This document shows positions 51,790 to 60,957 of a stretch of 64,000 nucleotides of DNA, in pieces (position 1 is the stretch's first letter; the number at the start of each line of letters is the position of its first letter). The DNA is taken from contig NZ_CYZX01000004.1 in NCBI RefSeq assembly GCF_001405015.1, forward strand, positions 1-64,000, in the 5' to 3' direction. The DNA comes from Clostridium disporicum (GTDB lineage: Bacteria > Bacillota > Clostridia > Clostridiales > Clostridiaceae). Under the pieces are notes generated by a model. The model was not told where the DNA came from. It did not search any database and saw only the letters and a list, made by a program, of their open reading frames with translations. The translations under genes and the position numbers were made by a program.

Positions 51790-53145
51790 ATGGACGATAT
51801 AAGTGAAGCTAAAGTAAGTATTTTTTCAAATAGTAATTTGAAAAAATTAATAATTCCTTTGGTAATTGAACAAATACTAGCTGTTACAGTGGGGTTAATT
51901 GATACAGTTATGGTTTCAAATGTAGGAGAATATGCTGTTTCTGCTGTTTCATTAGTTGATACAATAAATATTTTATTAATAAATATTTTTGCTGCCTTAG
52001 GTACAGGAGGAGCTGTTGTAGCAGCTCAATTAATAGGTAGAGGATCAAAAGAGAAGGCTAGAACTTCAGCAAAACAACTAATTTTAATAACTACTATTTT
52101 ATCAGTAGCTATTATGATAATTTGTTTAATACTTAATGAAGCATTATTAAGATTAATTTTTGGAAGTGTTGATTCAAAGGTAATGTACAATGCTAAAATT
52201 TACTTTTTCTATTCTGCTATTTCATATCCGTTTATAGCACTATATAATTCAGGAGCTGCTCTATTTAGGGCTATTGGCAATTCAAAAATTTCAATGATAA
52301 ATTCATTAATTATGAATGTCATTAACATAATACTAAATTCTATATTTATTTTCGGATTAAAGCTTGGAGTTTTAGGAGCAGTTTTAGCTACATTAATAGC
52401 TAGAGTTATTGCTTGTATTATAATTCTTTATATGTTAACCAAAAAGAAAAATGATTTATATATAGATAATTATTTAAATATAAAATGGAACTTAAAATAT
52501 ATTAAAAAGATTCTTGCAATAGGAATTCCTTCAGGATTAGAAAATGGGATGTTTCAGTTAGGAAAGATTTTAGTACAAAGTTTAATTGCTACATTTGGCA
52601 CATATTCTATTGCGGCTAATGCAGTTGCAAATAATATTGCACAAATGATGATAATACCAGGTAGTGCAATTGGACTAGCTATGATAACAGTAGTAGGTCA
52701 ATGTATAGGGGCTAATGATTATGAAGAATCTGTATATAATACTAAAAAACTTATGAAGATAACTTTTATTTCTATGGCTATATTAAGTTTATTTTTGGGA
52801 TTAATTTCACCTAAGATATTATGGATATATTCTCTCTCTCCTCAAACTACTACCTTGGCATTAAAATGTATTTGGATACATGCAATAGTAGGAATGGTTA
52901 TATGGCCGATATCTTTTACGTTACCTAATGCTCTACGTGCAGCTAATGATGCAAGATTTACAATGCTTGTTTCAATTTTTTCAATGTGGATATTTAGATA
53001 TTTCTTAAGCTTCTTACTTGCTAGAGATTTAGGATTAGGACTTGTTGGAGTATGGTTAGCTATGACTGTTGACTGGGTTGTTAGGTCTATATTGTTTATT
53101 TATAGGTATAGAAGTGGAAAGTGGAAATATAAGAAGTTAGTATAA
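51790..53145 (+). CDS. MATE family multidrug efflux transporter
   Basis: 451 residues with twelve predicted spans in two homologous halves. Family features: LVIEQILAVTVGLIDTVMVSNVGEYAVSAVSLVD at the start of the first half, GTGGAVVAAQLIGRG (about 76-90) and, in the second half, GIPSGLENGMFQLGKILVQ and GLAMITVVGQCIGAND. It exports cationic drugs by Na+ or H+ antiport. AAAGGAG precedes the ATG. Single gene. Confidence 0.9.
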   Translation: MDDISEAKVSIFSNSNLKKLIIPLVIEQILAVTVGLIDTVMVSNVGEYAVSAVSLVDTINILLINIFAALGTGGAVVAAQLIGRGSKEKARTSAKQLILITTILSVAIMIICLILNEALLRLIFGSVDSKVMYNAKIYFFYSAISYPFIALYNSGAALFRAIGNSKISMINSLIMNVINIILNSIFIFGLKLGVLGAVLATLIARVIACIIILYMLTKKKNDLYIDNYLNIKWNLKYIKKILAIGIPSGLENGMFQLGKILVQSLIATFGTYSIAANAVANNIAQMMIIPGSAIGLAMITVVGQCIGANDYEESVYNTKKLMKITFISMAILSLFLGLISPKILWIYSLSPQTTTLALKCIWIHAIVGMVIWPISFTLPNALRAANDARFTMLVSIFSMWIFRYFLSFLLARDLGLGLVGVWLAMTVDWVVRSILFIYRYRSGKWKYKKLV

Positions 53146-53233
53146 TTAATGAAGGCATAGTGTTATTATATTTACAATAAAGGTATAATACTATATAATA
53201 ATCATTATTATTTATAGAACGGAGAGAACAATT

Positions 53234-53809
53234 ATGGGTAAGAAAATAGAGCTAGTTTATGAAGATAAAAAATACATAGTTTCAATAGATGGGTCAGAGG
53301 TAGAAAAACTAGAAGATGTAGATAAGGCTTTTGAAAGATTTAAACAAGTTATAAAAAATAATGATAGCAATAATGATAAGTCATGGTTATATATTGAGGA
53401 GACAATAAAATCATTTGAAAATGAAAATGTAGAAATTAATGGACAATTTAAGACAGTAACTATTGGGCCTTTAAAATATTTCTATAATACTGGTAAGGTG
53501 TTTTATATATCAGAAAGTGATATGACTCAATTAATTGGAGGATATGGATTAATTAAGTTTATATTAGAAACTCCTGGATTACAAGAGAAAGAAAACATTG
53601 AAAGCTTCTTAGAATTATGTAAAGTTGCAGTTGAAAATGGAGCTAATTATAGATTAAGTGGTGGAAGTATAACAATAATTAGTGCAGTATTAAATTATGG
53701 ATCTGTAGAATTTAACTTTAACTACAATAAAATAAATAAAGGTATAGCAATTGAAGACGGAAGTTTTGAAGAATTTAAAAAATATGTTTTAGAAACTATT
53801 AATAAATAG
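53234..53809 (+). CDS. Unrecognised cytoplasmic protein
   Basis: 191 residues; family not recognised. No signal peptide or span is seen. It has a beta-rich start (KIELVYEDKKYIVSIDGSEV), an acidic middle and a C-terminal alpha/beta part (NYRLSGGSITIISAVLNYGSVEFNF). GGAGAG precedes the ATG, codon use is like its neighbours and a strong terminator follows, so it is probably a real gene. Confidence 0.6.
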   Translation: MGKKIELVYEDKKYIVSIDGSEVEKLEDVDKAFERFKQVIKNNDSNNDKSWLYIEETIKSFENENVEINGQFKTVTIGPLKYFYNTGKVFYISESDMTQLIGGYGLIKFILETPGLQEKENIESFLELCKVAVENGANYRLSGGSITIISAVLNYGSVEFNFNYNKINKGIAIEDGSFEEFKKYVLETINK

Positions 53810-53816
53810 GGTATTA

Positions 53817-53865
53817 TGAGCCTCTGAGATATAAAAGTATGATATCTCAGAGGCTATTTTTATAT
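53817..53865 (+). terminator. Intrinsic terminator
   Basis: AGCCTCTGAGATAT (53819-53832) pairs with ATATCTCAGAGGCT (53842-53855), followed by T. Confidence 0.9.
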
Positions 53866-53937
53866 ATAATTTTATGATGTACAAAAGTAAATAATAAAGA
53901 GTAATATATAATAATAATACTTATTGAGTGAGAAGAT

Positions 53938-54483
53938 ATGGACTATTATAAGATGTTCGATGATTTTATGAAGAATTGTGGATATGATTTTAGTGAATAT
54001 AGAGATGATAATTCAAGTGATAACGAAGAAGCGCCACCAGGAGTGGCAGATGAAGAGTGTAGATGTGGAGATAGTGATATTCCAGGTGGTTTTCAAGATT
54101 TAAATCCGATGCTATTTATAATAATTGCACAAATAATAGGGGATATTACGGCTAGTAGAATTCCATTTAATGTACAAAATGCTCTAGGAAACTGGCTTCA
54201 ATTAATAGGTCAAGCTATATTAACTTATAATGCACAACAACAATATTTTCAAGGTGGACCAGGAAGATACTATAATCCTATATATAGAAATGCTTCTAAT
54301 CCTTTTTGTGAAAATACAGTAGATGAAAGTGGTGCTAATACAGTAGGAACATCTAGCAGGTCATCTGGAAAGAGTAGTACTACAACCTCTAATGATAGTA
54401 ATAATAAAGAATTGCAAAAGAGAGTGGAATCTCTAGAGAATGAAATAGAAAAACTTAAAAGAAAGCTAGATAACATTAAATGA
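53938..54483 (+). CDS. Unrecognised protein with acidic N-terminus and C-terminal coiled coil
   Basis: 181 residues; no family assigned. Acidic N-terminus with a small cysteine pair (EECRCGDSD), then FQDLNPMLFIIIAQIIGDI and PFNVQNALGNWLQLIGQAI, amphipathic segments ending in QQQYFQGGPGRYYNP. A Ser/Thr/Asn linker follows and the last 30 residues form a coiled coil (LQKRVESLENEIEKLKRKLDNI). Similar proteins of unknown role exist in clostridia as far as I recall. Ribosome site GTGAG is weak but the start is well placed. Confidence 0.6.
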   Translation: MDYYKMFDDFMKNCGYDFSEYRDDNSSDNEEAPPGVADEECRCGDSDIPGGFQDLNPMLFIIIAQIIGDITASRIPFNVQNALGNWLQLIGQAILTYNAQQQYFQGGPGRYYNPIYRNASNPFCENTVDESGANTVGTSSRSSGKSSTTTSNDSNNKELQKRVESLENEIEKLKRKLDNIK

Positions 54484-54488
54484 AATTA

Positions 54489-54548
54489 TTTATGCTATAG
54501 AAAGACTTCTAGTGTTTTTATAGCATAATATATTTTTTTATATAAAAA
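54489..54548 (+). terminator. Hairpin, possible terminator
   Basis: TATGCTATA (54491-54499) pairs with TATAGCATA (54529-54537), then T-rich DNA. The long loop makes it a weaker candidate. Confidence 0.5.
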
Positions 54549-54598
54549 ATAAAATTAAGAAAACATTTATATCATATTAAATAAGGTCTATAATATAA

Positions 54599-54660
54599 GT
54601 ATACTTAAGAAAACTTACTACTTGTATACATTCGTAGGAGTATACTTAAAGTGTAAGTTT
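54599..54660 (+). promoter_or_regulatory. Repeat-rich hairpin in the pepT leader
   Basis: GTATACTTAA occurs at 54599-54608 and 54640-54649. AAACTTAC (54611-54618) pairs with GTAAGTTT (54653-54660) and encloses two GTATAC palindromes that pair together. The element precedes pepT by 60 bases and may be an operator or attenuating RNA. Confidence 0.4.
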
Positions 54661-54722
54661 AAATCAGAGATTAAGATTTTAAGTTATAGTTTTACTAAGA
54701 CGTTACAGAATGGAGGATTAAT

Positions 54723-55940
54723 ATGAAAAAGGTAGATGAAAGATTTTTAGAATATGTTAAAGTAGATACAAAAAGTGATACTACAACAGGAACAACTCCA
54801 AGTACAAAAGGACAGCTTGTTTTAGCGGATATATTAGCTAAAGAGTTAAAAGAAATGGGGTTAAATGATGTAACTATAAGTGAATATGGATATGTATATG
54901 CAACATTAGAAAAAAACTGTAACAAAGAAATTCCAACTATAGGATTTATAGCTCATATGGATACAGCACCAGATTATAGTGGAAAAGATGTAAACCCTCA
55001 AATAGTTAAAAATTATGATGGTGGAGATATAAAATTAAATGAAGATACTATTTTATCACCAAAGTTTTCACCAGAACTTAAAAATTATATAGGGAAAACA
55101 TTGATAACTACAGATGGAAATACTCTTTTAGGTGCTGATGATAAAGCTGGTATAGCTGAAATAATGACAGCTGTAGAATATTTAATTAATCATCCAGAAA
55201 TAGAGCATGGAGATATTAAAATAGGATTTACACCAGATGAAGAAATAGGAGAAGGTGCAGACCATTTTGATGTTAAATATTTTGGAGCAGATTTTGCTTA
55301 CACTATTGATGGAGGAGCTATAGGAGAGTTAGAGTATGAAAACTTCAATGCAGCAGGAGTTAAGGTAACTATTAAAGGTGTTAATGTTCATCCTGGATAT
55401 GCAAAGAATAAAATGGTAAATTCAATAACTATTGCAAATGAATTTGCTTCTATGCTACCTGTGGATGAAGTTCCAGAAAAGACTTCAGGATATGAAGGTT
55501 TCTATCATCTTATAGAACTAAATGGAACAGTTGAAAATACATCAATGCAATATATAATAAGAGATTTCTTTAATGATACTTTTGTTAAAAGACAAGAAAG
55601 ATTAAAAGAAATAGAAAAGGATTTAAATCAAAAATACGGTGAAGGAACAGTAACTGTAGATATAAAAGAACAATATAGAAACATGAAAGAAATGGTTGAG
55701 CCAGTAATACACATAGTTGATAACGCTAAAAGAGCTATGGAAGAGGCTGAAGTTACACCAGAAATTAGACCAATAAGAGGTGGAACAGATGGATCAAGAC
55801 TTTCATATATGGGATTACCAACACCTAATATGTTTACTGGAGGAGAAAATTTCCACGGTAAATATGAATATATAGCTATAGAATCAATGGAAAAAGCTGT
55901 TGAAGTTATTGTAAACATAGTGAAAAATTATGCTAAGTAA
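54723..55940 (+). CDS. pepT: Peptidase T (tripeptidase)
   Basis: 405 residues, full length. M20 zinc-peptidase motifs in order: GFIAHMDTAPDYSG near residue 77, LLGADDKAGIAEIMTAVEYL near 138, TPDEEIGEGADHFD near 175, and the closing RGGTDGSRLSYMGLPTPNMFTGGENFHGKYEY. It removes the N-terminal residue from tripeptides in the cytoplasm. GGAGGA precedes the ATG. Confidence 0.95.
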   Translation: MKKVDERFLEYVKVDTKSDTTTGTTPSTKGQLVLADILAKELKEMGLNDVTISEYGYVYATLEKNCNKEIPTIGFIAHMDTAPDYSGKDVNPQIVKNYDGGDIKLNEDTILSPKFSPELKNYIGKTLITTDGNTLLGADDKAGIAEIMTAVEYLINHPEIEHGDIKIGFTPDEEIGEGADHFDVKYFGADFAYTIDGGAIGELEYENFNAAGVKVTIKGVNVHPGYAKNKMVNSITIANEFASMLPVDEVPEKTSGYEGFYHLIELNGTVENTSMQYIIRDFFNDTFVKRQERLKEIEKDLNQKYGEGTVTVDIKEQYRNMKEMVEPVIHIVDNAKRAMEEAEVTPEIRPIRGGTDGSRLSYMGLPTPNMFTGGENFHGKYEYIAIESMEKAVEVIVNIVKNYAK

Positions 55941-56099
55941 CACCCGCTGACTTAGGTGAGTATTTAAGAAACGACAATTAGAAATATACATTATGAAGTT
56001 AGAGCTTTTCTAATAGAAATATTAATAGTTATTATAGTAGATAAAAAATTACGATAGATAAGAAGTAAGCCTGACGGCGAAATGTTAGGAGTGTTATTT

Positions 56100-57380
56100 T
56101 TGCTAGATGAAAAAATATACAATGGATATTTAGAAATACTTAAAGAAGAAATTGTACCTGCAATGGGATGCACTGAACCAATAGCTATAGCCTATGCTTC
56201 AGCTAAGGCTAAGGAGGTTTTAGGTGAAATGCCTAAAAAAGTTATAGTATGGTGTAGTGGTAATATAATTAAAAATGCTAAGTGTGTAACTGTTCCAAAT
56301 ACAGGAGATTTAGTAGGTATAAAGGCAAGTGCTATAATTGGAATTTTAGCTGGTGATGCTAGTAAAGGATTAGAAGTAATTAATGTTGTTGATGATGTTA
56401 GCATTGAAAAAGCTAATGAACTTGTTACAACAGATTACTGTGAGGTTAAGAGATTAGATACAGAAGTTCAACTTCATATTTTAGTAGAAGCATATGGTGA
56501 AAATGACAAGGTTACTGTAGAAACTAAATATGCTCACACAAATATATGTAAAATAACTAAGAATGATGAAGTTTTACTTGAAGTTGAAGAATCTCCAGAT
56601 AAATATTTAGGTGTATTTGTTGATAGAGGTATATTAAATGTAAAAGATATATATGAATTTGCAAATACAGTTAAAATTGAAGATGTTAAAGAGCTTTTAG
56701 ATAAGCAAATAGCTTATAATATAAGCATAGCAGAAGAAGGGTTAAAAGGTACTTACGGAATAGGGATAGGGAAGGTCATTTTAGAAAGCTTCCCAGGAGA
56801 TTCTGTAGTTACTAAATTAAAAGCTTATGCGGCAGCAGCTTCTGAAGCAAGAATGACTGGAAGTTCGTTGCCTGTTATGACTAATAGTGGAAGTGGAAAT
56901 CAAGGTATGACAACATCTATTCCAGTTATAATTTATGCTAAGGAAAAAGGTCTTACAGATGAGCAATTATATAGAGGATTAGTATTTTCTAACCTTATGA
57001 CTATTCATCAAAAAACAGGAATAGGTAGACTTTCAGCATTCTGTGGTGCAGTTAGTGCTGGATGTGCTAGTGGAGCTGCTATAACTTATTTAGAAGGTGG
57101 GTCATTAGAACAAATCAATAAAACAGTAACAAACACTCTTGCAAATATATCAGGAATAGTATGCGATGGAGCTAAAGCTTCATGTGCAGCTAAAATAGCA
57201 ACAAGTATAGATGCTGCTATGATGGCACATTATCTTGCTATGTCAGATCAATCATATCGTGCTAATACAGGAATACTTAAAGAAGATATAGAGGATACTA
57301 TAATAGCTGTTGGTAGACTTGGAAAAGAGGGTATGAAAGAAACAGATAAAAAGATATTAGATATAATGCTAGAAGAATAG
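56100..57380 (+). CDS. L-cysteine desulfidase / UPF0597 family protein
   Basis: About 426 residues from a TTG at 56100, picked because TAGGAGTG lies 8 bases before it; an ATG six codons earlier overlaps that site. Conserved cysteines of the iron-sulfur L-cysteine desulfidase/serine dehydratase-alpha fold: PAMGCTEPIAIAYA near residue 18, SAFCGAVSAGCASGAA near 317 and CDGAKASCAAK near 357. The family releases sulfide, ammonia and pyruvate from cysteine. The nearby pepT could supply amino acids; that link is only by position. Terminator follows. Confidence 0.85.
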   Translation: MLDEKIYNGYLEILKEEIVPAMGCTEPIAIAYASAKAKEVLGEMPKKVIVWCSGNIIKNAKCVTVPNTGDLVGIKASAIIGILAGDASKGLEVINVVDDVSIEKANELVTTDYCEVKRLDTEVQLHILVEAYGENDKVTVETKYAHTNICKITKNDEVLLEVEESPDKYLGVFVDRGILNVKDIYEFANTVKIEDVKELLDKQIAYNISIAEEGLKGTYGIGIGKVILESFPGDSVVTKLKAYAAAASEARMTGSSLPVMTNSGSGNQGMTTSIPVIIYAKEKGLTDEQLYRGLVFSNLMTIHQKTGIGRLSAFCGAVSAGCASGAAITYLEGGSLEQINKTVTNTLANISGIVCDGAKASCAAKIATSIDAAMMAHYLAMSDQSYRANTGILKEDIEDTIIAVGRLGKEGMKETDKKILDIMLEE

Positions 57381-57382
57381 GA

Positions 57383-57428
57383 AAAGGAGCCACATTAGTA
57401 TAAAAGTTATACTAATATGGTTCTTTTA
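57383..57428 (+). terminator. Intrinsic terminator
   Basis: AGGAGCCACATTAGTATAA pairs with TTATACTAATATGGTTCTT (a few mismatches), followed by T-rich DNA. Confidence 0.82.
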
Positions 57429-57458
57429 ATTTTTACTTAAACTCATAGAAATGATGAA

Positions 57459-57683
57459 ATGCAGAGAAAAGTAAATAATATATCTAAAGAAATATGGGAC
57501 TTATTGGGTTGCAAGGGTTATGCACGAATTGATATGATAATAAGTAATGGAGAACTATATCTTTTAGAAATAAATACTTTACCTGGAATGACTAAATCAA
57601 GTTTAATTCCTAAAAGTGCAGAAGCAGTAGGTATGAGTTTTACAGAATTATTAGATAGGATAATAGAATATTCCTTAGAGTAG
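57459..57683 (+). pseudogene. C-terminal remnant of D-alanine-D-alanine ligase
   Basis: 74 codons that match only the last part of Ddl: CKGYARIDMIISNGELYLLEINTLPGMTKSSLIPKSAEAVGMSF, including the metal-binding E-x-N. The ATP-grasp body (about 230 residues) is missing; a terminator and unrelated sequence precede it, and no ribosome site is seen. It lies 12 bases before the MocR gene. A decayed duplicate of ddl is most likely. Confidence 0.75.
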
Positions 57684-57694
57684 GAGTTGAAATA

Positions 57695-59152
57695 GTGATT
57701 TTTTCTAGCTTAGAATTCAATAATAATGAACCTATATATCTACAAATTGAAAATTATATTAAATATATGATAAAAAATAATATGGTAGTTACAGATGCAA
57801 AATTACCATCATCAAGAGATTTAAGTAAGATTTTAGGAGTAAGTAGAAATTCTGTAATAGTTGCTTATGAAAACTTAGAAGCTGATGGTATTGTGTATAC
57901 TATAAAAGGCAGAGGAACATTTGTATCTAAAAATAAAGAAGATTATAAAAATGGATGGAAGGTATCCTGGGATAATATGATAAATAACTATGGAAGATTA
58001 GCTGAAGAGCTAGACATAGTAAAAACAGAAATACCTTGGGAAAGAGGGATGATTTCTTTTAAAAGTATCTCTCCTGATGGTTCTTTATTTGATATTGATG
58101 AGTTTAAAAAGTCTTTTCTAAATAGAATATCTTTAGAAGGAGATAAGATATTAAACTACGGATATGCTAAGGGATATAAGCCTTTAATAGATTATCTTTT
58201 AGAGTATATGAAGCAAAAGGGAGTTAGTATAGAAAATAAAGATATCATTATTACAAATGGGTTTACAGAAGGATTAGAAATGATTTTAAATACTTTTTGT
58301 AATCCAGGAGATAAGATACTATGTGAAAATCCAACTCATAATACATCTATAAAAATAATGAAAATTCTTGGTTTAGATATAATTGGAGTTAAGATGAATC
58401 AAGATGGAATAGATATAGAAGAGTTAGAGAATAAATTAAAGAACAATAAAATTAAGTTTGGATATTTGATTCCGTCATATCATAACCCAACAGGAATAGT
58501 TATGAAAGCTGAAAAGAGGCAGCAAGTATATAAATTGTTTAGAAAGTATGATATTCCAATAATTGAGGATGGATTTAATGAGGAGCTTTTATATAATAGT
58601 ACTCATATTTCACCTTTATCGTCTATAGATAAAGGTGGTAATGGTGTAATTTATATAAGTAGCTTTTCTAAAATCCTTTTCCCAGGATTGAGAGTAGGGT
58701 GGATATTGGCAGATAAAAGGATAATAGATGTTTTAGAAAGTGTTAAGAGATGTAAAAATATCCATACTTCATTTTTAGATCAAGGAATTCTTTATGAATA
58801 TTTAAAGAGTGGAGCTTTTGATAAAAATGTAAAAAAGATAAGAAAGGTTTATAGAGAAAAATATGATTTTGCATTAAATTGCATTAATAAATATATTAAA
58901 CCTGATTTTATATGGGGGGAAGGAGCTCTTCATATTTATATTGGAATAGAAGGAGTAAAATCAAGAAAACTTCTAGAAGAATGTTATAAGGAAAATGTTA
59001 TATTTACTCCAGGGGATATATTCTCTGTAGATAATTCTTGTGAAAATACTCTTAGAATAGGATTAACAAGATTAAGCTTAAATCAGATTGAAGAGGGAAT
59101 AAAGATAATTGGAAAAAATGTAGAAAGGATAAAATTAAATGAGGATAAATAA
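57695..59152 (+). CDS. MocR/PdxR family regulator (GntR domain fused to aminotransferase fold)
   Basis: 485 residues. GTG start with TAGGAG before it. The GntR winged helix is N-terminal (about 1-80: EPIYLQIENYIKYMI, LPSSRDLSKILGVSRNSVIVAYENL, GRGTFVSK) and the rest is a class I aminotransferase fold with PLP lysine in SSFSKILFPGLRVGWI. MocR proteins sense PLP or amino compounds. It overlaps the rluF gene by 14 bases. A target such as pyridoxal synthesis genes is not in the window, so the regulon is unknown. Confidence 0.88.
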   Translation: MIFSSLEFNNNEPIYLQIENYIKYMIKNNMVVTDAKLPSSRDLSKILGVSRNSVIVAYENLEADGIVYTIKGRGTFVSKNKEDYKNGWKVSWDNMINNYGRLAEELDIVKTEIPWERGMISFKSISPDGSLFDIDEFKKSFLNRISLEGDKILNYGYAKGYKPLIDYLLEYMKQKGVSIENKDIIITNGFTEGLEMILNTFCNPGDKILCENPTHNTSIKIMKILGLDIIGVKMNQDGIDIEELENKLKNNKIKFGYLIPSYHNPTGIVMKAEKRQQVYKLFRKYDIPIIEDGFNEELLYNSTHISPLSSIDKGGNGVIYISSFSKILFPGLRVGWILADKRIIDVLESVKRCKNIHTSFLDQGILYEYLKSGAFDKNVKKIRKVYREKYDFALNCINKYIKPDFIWGEGALHIYIGIEGVKSRKLLEECYKENVIFTPGDIFSVDNSCENTLRIGLTRLSLNQIEEGIKIIGKNVERIKLNEDK

Positions 59153-59825
59153 ACTTCTTAGCAATTATGGGGTTTGCTCAAGAAAAGAAGCTAATAGAAT
59201 AATTGAAGAAGGTAGAGTTATAGTAAATGGCGAATTAGCCTTTCCGGGGCAGTGGGTAGAAGAATATGATGATATTCTTTTAGATGGAGAAAAATTAAAG
59301 CCAAAGGAAAGAATTTATATAGCCTTAAATAAACCAGTTGGAATAACTTGTACAGCGGCAAATGATGTAGAGGATAATATAATCCAATATATGAATTATC
59401 CTGAATATATATTTCCAGTAGGAAGATTAGATAAATTATCACAGGGACTTATTTTGATGACTAATAATGGTGATTTAGCTAATAGTATTTTAGAGGCAGA
59501 TAATAATAAAGAAAAAGAATATATAGTAACAGTAGATAAAGAGTTTGATAATAAATTTATTGAAGGAATGTCAAATGGAGTAGATATAGGTGGAGTTATA
59601 ACGAGACCTTGTAAAGTAAGTAGAGTAAATGATAAGACATTTAATATCATTTTAACTCAAGGTTTAAATAAACAGATTAGAAGAATGAGCAAAGCTTTTG
59701 GGTTTAATGTAGTTAGATTAGAGAGAGTTAGAATAATGAATATAAAAATAGATGGTATAGAATATGGGAAATGGAGAAAGCTAACCGAGGATGAGATTAG
59801 TGTGTTGAGAGAACATGCTAAATAA
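59139..59825 (+). CDS. rluF: 23S rRNA pseudouridine synthase, RluF type
   Basis: 228 residues. S4 RNA-binding domain at the N-terminus (MRINKLLSNYGVCSRKEANRIIEEGRVIVNGE), then the catalytic Asp in FPVGRLDKLSQGLILMTNNG (near residue 100) and LTQGLNKQIRRMSKAFGFNV. This pattern fits RluF/RsuA-family synthases. The start lies inside the MocR gene. RluF-type modification of 23S rRNA near position 2604 is inferred from similarity to that branch. Confidence 0.85.
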   Translation: MRINKLLSNYGVCSRKEANRIIEEGRVIVNGELAFPGQWVEEYDDILLDGEKLKPKERIYIALNKPVGITCTAANDVEDNIIQYMNYPEYIFPVGRLDKLSQGLILMTNNGDLANSILEADNNKEKEYIVTVDKEFDNKFIEGMSNGVDIGGVITRPCKVSRVNDKTFNIILTQGLNKQIRRMSKAFGFNVVRLERVRIMNIKIDGIEYGKWRKLTEDEISVLREHAK

Positions 59826-59946
59826 AGTATTAGTGATGAAAAGATATACTAAATAGAATTAATTTTAGATAAGATTATTTGTAATATATTAAAAGAGGAT
59901 TATAATAAAGTAAGTACTTCACTATATGGAGGTGGGAGATAGTATT

Positions 59947-60828
59947 TTGAGTAATATATGTAGCGGATTAGCGGAATGTGAATATTTAAAATTACTATTT
60001 GATAAGGTACGAGTAATAAATCCTTTGAAAAATGAAATAATTCATATCTTTAGTAAAGGTGTAAATGAGAGTGATGGTAAATGCTATAGCATATGGAATA
60101 AAAGTAATATGTGTGAAAATTGCATATCTATGAGAGCTTATAATGAAAATAAAGTTTTTACTAAAGTTGAGTATAACGATAATAGAGTATTTGCAATTAC
60201 AGCAATTACTATGAACAAAGGTAGAGAGCATTATGTAATAGAATGTATTAAAGATATAACAGATTCTATGCTTATAAATGAAGTTTCATGTATTGCTATA
60301 AGTGAAATTTGCGAGGAAATTGAAAAATTAAATAAGCTAGTTATTACTGATGAATTGACAGAATGTTATAATAGAAGGTACATAAATGAAAGATTTCCTC
60401 TAGAAATAAAAGAATCAAAAAGAAAAAATGAGAAATTAACTATTGTACTTATGGATATAGATAATTTTAAAAAAATTAATGATAAATATGGGCACCAATC
60501 AGGAGACTATGTTTTAAAAGAAATTGGAAAAATTGTAAAAAGCAATATTAGAAAAGAATATGATTGGGTTTCTAGATATGGTGGAGAAGAGTTTTTAATA
60601 GTATTTAAAAATATGGATACTGAAAATTTTATAAAATCTACAGAGAAAATTCGTAAAAGTATAGAAGAGCATAAGTTTATATATAATGGAGTTGAGATTA
60701 AATTAACTGCGAGCTTTGGAGTAGCTGAGTTATCTGATAAAATTGATGAAATGGATATGCTTATAGCTGAAGCAGATAAAAAATTATACAAAGCAAAGGA
60801 ATTAGGAAAGAACATAGTTATAATATAA
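59947..60828 (+). CDS. GGDEF domain diguanylate cyclase
   Basis: About 293 residues from a TTG at 59947, which suits the GGAGGTGGGAG upstream; an ATG at 59926 is possible. The GGDEF domain (about 140-293) has DELTECYNRRYINERF, MDIDNFKKINDKYGHQSGD and the active-site GGEEF, so it can form c-di-GMP from two GTP. The residues five before GGEEF read KEYD, not RxxD, so product inhibition may be weak. The N-terminal sensor has CYSIWNKSNMCENC, a cysteine motif that may bind metal or heme. A terminator follows. Confidence 0.85.
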   Translation: MSNICSGLAECEYLKLLFDKVRVINPLKNEIIHIFSKGVNESDGKCYSIWNKSNMCENCISMRAYNENKVFTKVEYNDNRVFAITAITMNKGREHYVIECIKDITDSMLINEVSCIAISEICEEIEKLNKLVITDELTECYNRRYINERFPLEIKESKRKNEKLTIVLMDIDNFKKINDKYGHQSGDYVLKEIGKIVKSNIRKEYDWVSRYGGEEFLIVFKNMDTENFIKSTEKIRKSIEEHKFIYNGVEIKLTASFGVAELSDKIDEMDMLIAEADKKLYKAKELGKNIVII

Positions 60829-60837
60829 GAAATATTA

Positions 60838-60877
60838 AAGTCTACAATATTTATAAGAGTATTGTGGACTTTTTTAG
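60838..60877 (+). terminator. Intrinsic terminator of the diguanylate cyclase gene
   Basis: AAAGTCTACAATA pairs with TATTGTGGACTTT (one G-T pair), then T. Confidence 0.85.
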
Positions 60878-60957
60878 CAATAAAGGTATAAATTATGGAA
60901 GGTGTAACAATATAAATGTAAAATGTAGATATAATGTATTAATAGGGGGCAAGAATT

